Assembly: GCA_007121695.1 (NCBI GenBank)
Contig: SKKC01000036.1
Span: 1-10,879 of the forward strand
Direction of reading: 5' to 3'
DNA: 10,879 nt
Source of the DNA: Spirochaetales bacterium
Lineage (GTDB): Bacteria > Spirochaetota > Spirochaetia > DSM-27196 > SKKC01
This document shows, one piece after another, positions 6,328 to 10,879 of the stretch (positions within the stretch are counted from its first letter, which is position 1; every line of letters begins with the position of its first letter). Position numbers and translations under genes: made by a program. The notes beneath the pieces are model-generated. The model had not been told where the DNA came from. It ran no database searches and was given only the letters and a program-made list of their open reading frames with translations.

Positions 6328-8924
6328 GACAGGCTCACGACCGGCTTCTGATGCGGTTCTTCAGCCACCTTATGGGCCTGTCGCTCGTCATTATTGTCGC
6401 GCTTACGATTTTTTTCGGCTCGCAACTGGTGGACGCGCTGTCTGATACTGCCATGCAGCAGGCCCGGCAGCGCATATCGCGCGTCGAGAACCATTTTGCC
6501 GAGTTCATCGAAAACGAGATTGCCGAGCTCGTCAGCTATCATGACGTGTTCGCGGGCGCCAGCCTCGATCTGCTCGTTCGCCTGGTCAGTGCCAATCCGC
6601 GCTATCTCGACTCCCTTATTCTGGACGAGAACGGAATCGTGCAGCACGCGAGTAATCCCCTGCAACAGGGCTATCGCTACGGAGACCGATCGTTCTTTCG
6701 ACTGGCGCGCGAACAGGGCACAGCGGTGTTTTCTCCCCGGTACGACGCACTGAGCGGCGAGCTTATTATCGATCTCATTGTTCCCTTCCGGAATACTGCC
6801 GACGAGCGGGATTATATCGCGGTGCACATGCTGAGCCCGCGCTGGTTTGCGCGCAGCATGGAGTCCCAGATCACACAGCATGATGGTGAACTCTTCCTGT
6901 TTGACGACAGCGGAGCCGTGTATCTGCACCTGCAGTCAACCGGGAGCGAAGGCTTCGCAAACCCGATTCGGCCGGCATCGCTGTTCGATCTTGAGTTTTC
7001 GCTGGAACGGCTTGAGTCGGCCGGGCAGGCGTTTCAGAGCTATGAATTTGACAGATCGCTCGTGGTATACCATCAGATGGAAGATCCACGCCTCGGATTC
7101 ATTGCCAATCGGATTTCCCTCGCCCCCATAGATGCGGAGATCGAAGACGTCGTTCGTATCGCGGCTCTGGCAGCACTCGCGGCGATTGTTCTCTCGGGGC
7201 TACTCGGAATGCTCCTGGCCCGGCGTATCCTGAAACCGGTTACCGATCTTTCGGAACAGGTGCGACGGACCCTGGGCGGCTATCAGGACGAACTGTCGGA
7301 TCCCCGCCACGAGGAACTCGAACCACTCGTTCATGCGTTTAACCAGGCCTGGGTACAGAATCGTGAACATCAGAGCTCACTCGCGGAACAGAAACGCCTT
7401 GCCGAACAGGCGAACGCTGCAAAAAGCCAGTTTCTCGCAAACATGAGCCACGAAATTCGCACACCTCTGAATGGCATCCTCGGCCTCACGCACCTTGCAC
7501 GGGATGGGAGCGATCCACGCGAAATGGCGAACGCCTGTGAACGCATAGAGTATTCCGCGCGAAATCTTCTGAACATAATCAATGACATCCTCGACTATTC
7601 GAAAATCGAGGCCGGTGCGCTCACGATCGAGGCAACCGCGTTTTCGCTGTCACAGGTTCTGGAGCGAACAGCCGCCCTGTTCGCGCAGCAGATCGAAACG
7701 AAGAGTCTCGGCTTTGAACTGAACGTCGCCGACGATGTGCCACAATATCTGTCGGGTGACGCGTTTCGCCTTGGACAGATCCTCACGAACCTGGTGGGGA
7801 ACGCCATCAAGTTTACCGACTCGGGGCTGGTGACGATTGAGGTTTCATGCGAACACCGTACAGACAGTACCGCAGACGTCCTGTTTGAGGTTCGCGATAC
7901 CGGAATCGGCATCGACGCGGCAACGCAGGAAAAACTGTTCTCCGCATTCACGCAGGCAGACGGCAGTATAAGCAGGCGTTTCGGAGGCACGGGCCTTGGA
8001 CTCGCCATAACCCGACAGCTGACAACGCTCATGAACGGCGAGATCTGGATCGAAAGCGCGCCTGGTGAAGGCACGCAATGCTTTGTGCGACTGCCATTCG
8101 GTGTCGCGGACGAAGTTGCCACGGAAGATGTCGCGGTGCACGACACGTCGGAGATGAACCTGACCGGGAAGCGATTTCTCGTGGTCGAAGACAACCAGAT
8201 AAATCAGGAAATCGCCCGGGAGCTGCTGCGTCGCAAGGGAGGGGTTGTTACCGTAGCCGGTAACGGCGCAGAGGCTCTGGAACGTATCGAAGCCGCTTCC
8301 GTGAACACCCCAGGCTGCCCGTACGACCTTATTTTTATGGATGTGCAGATGCCTGTCATGGACGGGTACGCCGCCACAAAGGCGATCCGGAACAGCAGTA
8401 CCCCCGCCATTCGGGATATCCCCATTATCGCAATGACGGCGCACGCAATGGCCGAGGACAGGGATAGCTGCCTCACGGCAGGCATGAACGACTACCTTTC
8501 CAAACCGTTCTTTCCGCCCGACTTTTACTCAATTATCGGAACGTGGGTCGGGACCGGGGCTGACACACATGAACCTGCTCCAGAGCAGGTCGGAGCACCG
8601 GCAGTCGATTTTCAGCGAGGCCTGTCCATGGCGCTTGACAACAGAGCCTTGTACCGGCAGTTGCTTCAGTTGTTTGTATCGGATGGCCCTGCCCTGCTTG
8701 CAGACCACGACCTGAATACCGACTCGCCAGACACAGTACGTCAGGCGGTACACAGCCTCAAGGGCATGGCGGGAGGAATCTCTGCGCGGCCGCTGGCAGA
8801 CGCATGCGCCGAGCTCGAGGAAAAACTCCGAAACGGAACTGCGACAAATCAGGACCTGGCGCATGCGCGACACGAAACCGCTCGGGTACTTCGCGATATA
8901 GAGTCGTATCTGCAGTCACCGTAG
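6324..8924 (+). CDS. Hybrid sensor histidine kinase (dCache_1-like, HisKA, HATPase, REC, HPt)
   Basis: An 866-residue membrane kinase with a complete internal phosphorelay. TM1 is at about 17-36. The extracytoplasmic sensor (about 37-265) carries the Cache signature SLILDENGIVQHASNP, then YGDRSFFRLAREQG and ELIIDLIVPF. TM2 (about 278-299) is followed by a HAMP-like segment (RRILKPVTDLSEQVRR) and a coiled stretch to about 367. HisKA has His376 in NMSHEIRTPLNGILG. HATPase has NLVGNAIKFTDSG (Asn493), DTGIGI (525-530) and FGGTGLGLAI (553-562). The receiver (about 617-740) has Glu622-Asp623, acceptor Asp673 in FMDVQMPVMDGY, Thr705 and Lys727. The C-terminal HPt (about 762-866) has His810 in VHSLKGMAGGIS. 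All key residues are intact. The architecture resembles LuxQ/TorS-type kinases, and the preceding overlapping gene encodes a periplasmic binding protein, its likely partner. The HPt must pass phosphate to a separate receiver; the REC-GGDEF cyclase just downstream on the other strand is a candidate, but this is inference. Confidence 0.93.
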   Translation: MRQAHDRLLMRFFSHLMGLSLVIIVALTIFFGSQLVDALSDTAMQQARQRISRVENHFAEFIENEIAELVSYHDVFAGASLDLLVRLVSANPRYLDSLILDENGIVQHASNPLQQGYRYGDRSFFRLAREQGTAVFSPRYDALSGELIIDLIVPFRNTADERDYIAVHMLSPRWFARSMESQITQHDGELFLFDDSGAVYLHLQSTGSEGFANPIRPASLFDLEFSLERLESAGQAFQSYEFDRSLVVYHQMEDPRLGFIANRISLAPIDAEIEDVVRIAALAALAAIVLSGLLGMLLARRILKPVTDLSEQVRRTLGGYQDELSDPRHEELEPLVHAFNQAWVQNREHQSSLAEQKRLAEQANAAKSQFLANMSHEIRTPLNGILGLTHLARDGSDPREMANACERIEYSARNLLNIINDILDYSKIEAGALTIEATAFSLSQVLERTAALFAQQIETKSLGFELNVADDVPQYLSGDAFRLGQILTNLVGNAIKFTDSGLVTIEVSCEHRTDSTADVLFEVRDTGIGIDAATQEKLFSAFTQADGSISRRFGGTGLGLAITRQLTTLMNGEIWIESAPGEGTQCFVRLPFGVADEVATEDVAVHDTSEMNLTGKRFLVVEDNQINQEIARELLRRKGGVVTVAGNGAEALERIEAASVNTPGCPYDLIFMDVQMPVMDGYAATKAIRNSSTPAIRDIPIIAMTAHAMAEDRDSCLTAGMNDYLSKPFFPPDFYSIIGTWVGTGADTHEPAPEQVGAPAVDFQRGLSMALDNRALYRQLLQLFVSDGPALLADHDLNTDSPDTVRQAVHSLKGMAGGISARPLADACAELEEKLRNGTATNQDLAHARHETARVLRDIESYLQSP

Positions 8925-8941
8925 TCGGATAGCCTGACTAC
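8921..8941. terminator. Small hairpin over the convergent stop codons (weak bidirectional terminator candidate)
   Basis: GTAGTC at 8921-8926 and its reverse complement GACTAC at 8936-8941 can pair; GG and CC next to the loop extend the stem to eight pairs with one bulged T. The stop codons of both convergent genes (TAG at 8922-8924 on plus, TAG at 8940-8938 on minus) lie within the arms. Neither strand shows a T-run after the stem, so classical intrinsic termination is doubtful. Confidence 0.35.
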
Positions 8942-9858
8942 ACCATTACGCGATTTCTGCCAGCCTTCTTCGCGCGATACAGCGCTCCATCTGCCTGCCG
9001 CATCAGCTGCTGCGGGTCCACGGGACTGTTCACAGCGGCACGAGGATCGAACGTGGCAAGACCGATACTCACGGTAACGACGTTTCCGGGCACCCCGTGT
9101 TCGTGAGGAATTCGGAGCGACTCGACCGCACGACGAAACTGCCCGGCGACATCGCTCGCCCCCGCGCTGTCGGTATTTGGCAGGACGGCCACGAACTCTT
9201 CGCCCCCGTAGCGAGCGACCATGTCGCCCGGGCGACCGGCCGCGTTTCGAAGCGCCCGACCGGCTGCCTGCAGGCATTCGTCCCCGGCGCCATGGCCGTA
9301 CGTGTCGTTAAACAGTTTGAAGTGGTCGATATCCATGAACGCAACCGAAAGCGGGAGCTTCTCGCGCGTACACCGCCGCAGTTCGCGGTCGAGGTTTTCT
9401 TCGAAATGGCGGCGATTCGGCAGATCGGTAAGACCGTCTATCATGGCAAGACGTTCAAGCAGGTCCGTCTTCTGTTTCAGGCGCATGTGTGTACGAACCC
9501 GTGCACGAACCAGTACGGGGTGGAAGGGCTTGGACACGTAGTCGACGGCGCCAAGCGCAAACCCGGCCTCCTCGTGCCCGCTCGAGTCGAGTGCGGTCAC
9601 GAAAATGACCGAAACACCACTTGTGCGGGGGTCTTCGCGAATGCGGCGGCACACCTCGAAGCCGTCGATATCGGGCAGTTTTACGTCGAGGAGCACGAGG
9701 TCCGGCATGTCGTCTCCCGAGACTATCTCGAGGGCCTTCGCTCCGCTTGTCGCTACAAGCACGCGGTACTCTTCTTTCATGAGTCGCGCAAGCGCCTGTA
9801 TGTTCGTCGGCTCGTCGTCTACGATAAGCAGGATCTGTCGGTCGGTTGCGTCGCTCAT
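8938..9858 (-). CDS. Response-regulator diguanylate cyclase (REC-GGDEF, PleD/WspR type)
   Basis: A 306-residue cytosolic protein that should make cyclic-di-GMP from two GTP when its receiver is phosphorylated. The receiver (about 8-125) has Asp14-Asp15 in LLIVDDEPTN, acceptor Asp58 in DLVLLDVKLPDIDGFE, Thr88 and Lys110 in DYVSKPF. A short helical linker leads to the GGDEF domain (about 138-306), which starts DGLTDLPNRRHFEENL and carries metal-site Asp176 in MDIDHFKLFNDTYGH. The active-site loop GGEEF is at 218-222. RPGD at 209-212, five residues before GGEEF, is an RxxD product-inhibition site, so feedback control by cyclic-di-GMP is expected. There are no membrane segments. Its ATG (9858-9856) overlaps the TGA of the preceding hybrid-kinase gene as ATGA, implying coupled translation and that this kinase is its direct phosphodonor. 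Its 3' end is 13 bases from the convergent hybrid-kinase gene. Confidence 0.95.
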   Translation of the reverse strand: MSDATDRQILLIVDDEPTNIQALARLMKEEYRVLVATSGAKALEIVSGDDMPDLVLLDVKLPDIDGFEVCRRIREDPRTSGVSVIFVTALDSSGHEEAGFALGAVDYVSKPFHPVLVRARVRTHMRLKQKTDLLERLAMIDGLTDLPNRRHFEENLDRELRRCTREKLPLSVAFMDIDHFKLFNDTYGHGAGDECLQAAGRALRNAAGRPGDMVARYGGEEFVAVLPNTDSAGASDVAGQFRRAVESLRIPHEHGVPGNVVTVSIGLATFDPRAAVNSPVDPQQLMRQADGALYRAKKAGRNRVMV

Positions 9859-10879
9859 ACGAGGATTATCCCCTGTTTTCGTGTGATGTCGTACAGAAGC
9901 TCCAGGGCTTTCCCGGTATCATAGCGTTCCATGCTGTCTCGAAGCTCACGACACTGATGCTGATCTCCACTTTGCGAGAGATACCCGAGCGCACGGTCTA
10001 CCAGGTCGTCTTCGAGATACTCGTTATGCACCAGCCTCGACCGCACTGTCTTCAGATCAGACATAATGTCGTCGTCCGGAGCATCGGCGCTTCGGTGATG
10101 GTGAGCAGCCGAAGACGACGAACCGATGCCCGTCAGGTGCCTACCCGCTTCGTCGAGAGCTTCGACAAGCTCCTGTCGAAGCATGGGATCAACCACCTCT
10201 CCGGCGCCCGCAGAGCTGTTAATTCGGGCTGCCAGATCCTGCAGCCGAACCGCAGCAACGGCACCTGCTGTCCCCTTCAGATTATGCGAAAGCTGTGCCG
10301 CCTGCGTCAAATCACCCGACACGAGCAGCCCCGGCAGCGCTGCGTACTGTTCGAGCACTGCGTCTCGAAACCGTGCAAGCTGCTTTCGATAGAATGTCTC
10401 GTCGCCGTCGTACCGGCGGAGACCCAGGTCCGTATCGAACCCGGGTATATCCGGCATGGAAGCGCGGTGCTCGCTCGGAGTATGCTGCCGTTCCGACGTC
10501 GATTCAGGTAACGACGAATCTCCGAGCCACCGGGTGAGCGACACGTACAGCACGTCGCGTTCAATGGGTTTCGCCAGATGCCCGTTCATGCCTTCGCGCA
10601 ACACGCGCGTCACGTCGTCGCTGCGTGCCGCGGCAGTCAGCGCAAGAATGGGTCGGTCGAACCCCGTCTTGCGCAGGTGTCGGGTTGCTTCATATCCGTC
10701 GAGTTCGGGCATCTGCAGATCCATGAGCACCAGATCGACATGTGTTCCGCGGACAAGATCGACTGCTTCCTTTCCATGAACTGCGTTGAGGACGGTCGCT
10801 GCGGTCGGTTCCAGAAAGAGATTCAATACGTCCCGGTTCATGTCCTGGTCTTCGACAACAAGAATTGTCTTTCCGGACA
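9855..10879 (-). CDS. C-terminal part of a hybrid histidine kinase or phosphorelay protein: REC-HPt-helical tail (5' end off the right edge)
   Basis: The reading frame is open to the window edge, so the gene starts outside; the ATG at 10841 lies inside the receiver and is not the start. The visible 340 residues begin SGKTILVVEDQDMNRDVL. The receiver (about 3-118 of the fragment) has Glu9-Asp10, acceptor Asp53 in LMDLQMPELDGYEAT, Thr81 and Lys103 in HLAKPIERD. An HPt domain follows (about 145-250), with His198 in LSHNLKGTAGAV. After a Ser/Ala/His-rich linker comes a helical tail of about 70 residues (MSDLKTVRSRL to RKQGIILV) with a YDTGKALELL motif, a tail I recall seeing after the HPt of other hybrid kinases. 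The kinase core would be upstream to the right; this is inferred from the common HK-REC-HPt order. Its stop overlaps the cyclase start (ATGA), so this relay most likely feeds the REC-GGDEF cyclase. Confidence 0.88.
   Translation of the reverse strand, partial: SGKTILVVEDQDMNRDVLNLFLEPTAATVLNAVHGKEAVDLVRGTHVDLVLMDLQMPELDGYEATRHLRKTGFDRPILALTAAARSDDVTRVLREGMNGHLAKPIERDVLYVSLTRWLGDSSLPESTSERQHTPSEHRASMPDIPGFDTDLGLRRYDGDETFYRKQLARFRDAVLEQYAALPGLLVSGDLTQAAQLSHNLKGTAGAVAAVRLQDLAARINSSAGAGEVVDPMLRQELVEALDEAGRHLTGIGSSSSAAHHHRSADAPDDDIMSDLKTVRSRLVHNEYLEDDLVDRALGYLSQSGDQHQCRELRDSMERYDTGKALELLYDITRKQGIILV

Noticed and set aside
10839..10841. ATG at 10841 as the start of a short REC-HPt protein
   Set aside because: It falls after the receiver's first strand and acidic Glu-Asp pair; the frame stays open to the window edge and those upstream residues (KTILVVEDQD) belong to the receiver.

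Overview
The window comes from a Gram-negative-type bacterium, judging by an exported (probably lipid-anchored) periplasmic binding protein and membrane kinases with large extracytoplasmic sensor domains. G+C is moderately high (high fifties per cent by eye). The taxon cannot be fixed from the sequence alone. A loosely spaced lipobox and the abundance of hybrid kinases would fit a free-living spirochaete, but that is a guess. Coding density is very high: no gap between genes exceeds about 120 bases, and I see no tRNA, rRNA, CRISPR array, insertion sequence or other mobile element.

Left part, minus strand (1-3165): three genes run in one direction. In order of transcription they are a cation/proton antiporter with a C-terminal universal-stress (UspA-like) domain, a histone-deacetylase-family zinc amidohydrolase, and the first 147 residues of a neutral/alkaline ceramidase-like hydrolase that runs off the left edge. 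The last two are 12 bases apart and are probably cotranscribed.

Middle part, plus strand (3285-8924): a divergently transcribed sensory cluster. It holds a membrane histidine kinase with a dCache_3-like sensor and no receiver, a solitary type-I periplasmic binding protein of the Leu/Ile/Val-binding class, and a hybrid kinase (dCache_1-like sensor, HisKA, HATPase, receiver, HPt). The hybrid kinase start overlaps the binding-protein stop in ATGA. No ABC permease or ATPase gene is present. The binding protein therefore looks like a ligand-presenting subunit for the kinase, as in the LuxP-LuxQ and TorT-TorS pairs, rather than part of a transporter.

Right part, minus strand (8938-10879): the receiver-HPt end of a second hybrid kinase, entering from the right edge, overlaps (ATGA) a PleD-type REC-GGDEF diguanylate cyclase. 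This implies phosphorelay control of cyclic-di-GMP synthesis. The cyclase gene meets the middle cluster tail to tail across 13 bases, with a small hairpin over both stop codons. Taken together, positions 3285-10879 form a signal-transduction block with three kinases, two HPt domains and one visible output enzyme (the cyclase). No DNA-binding response regulator is in the window.
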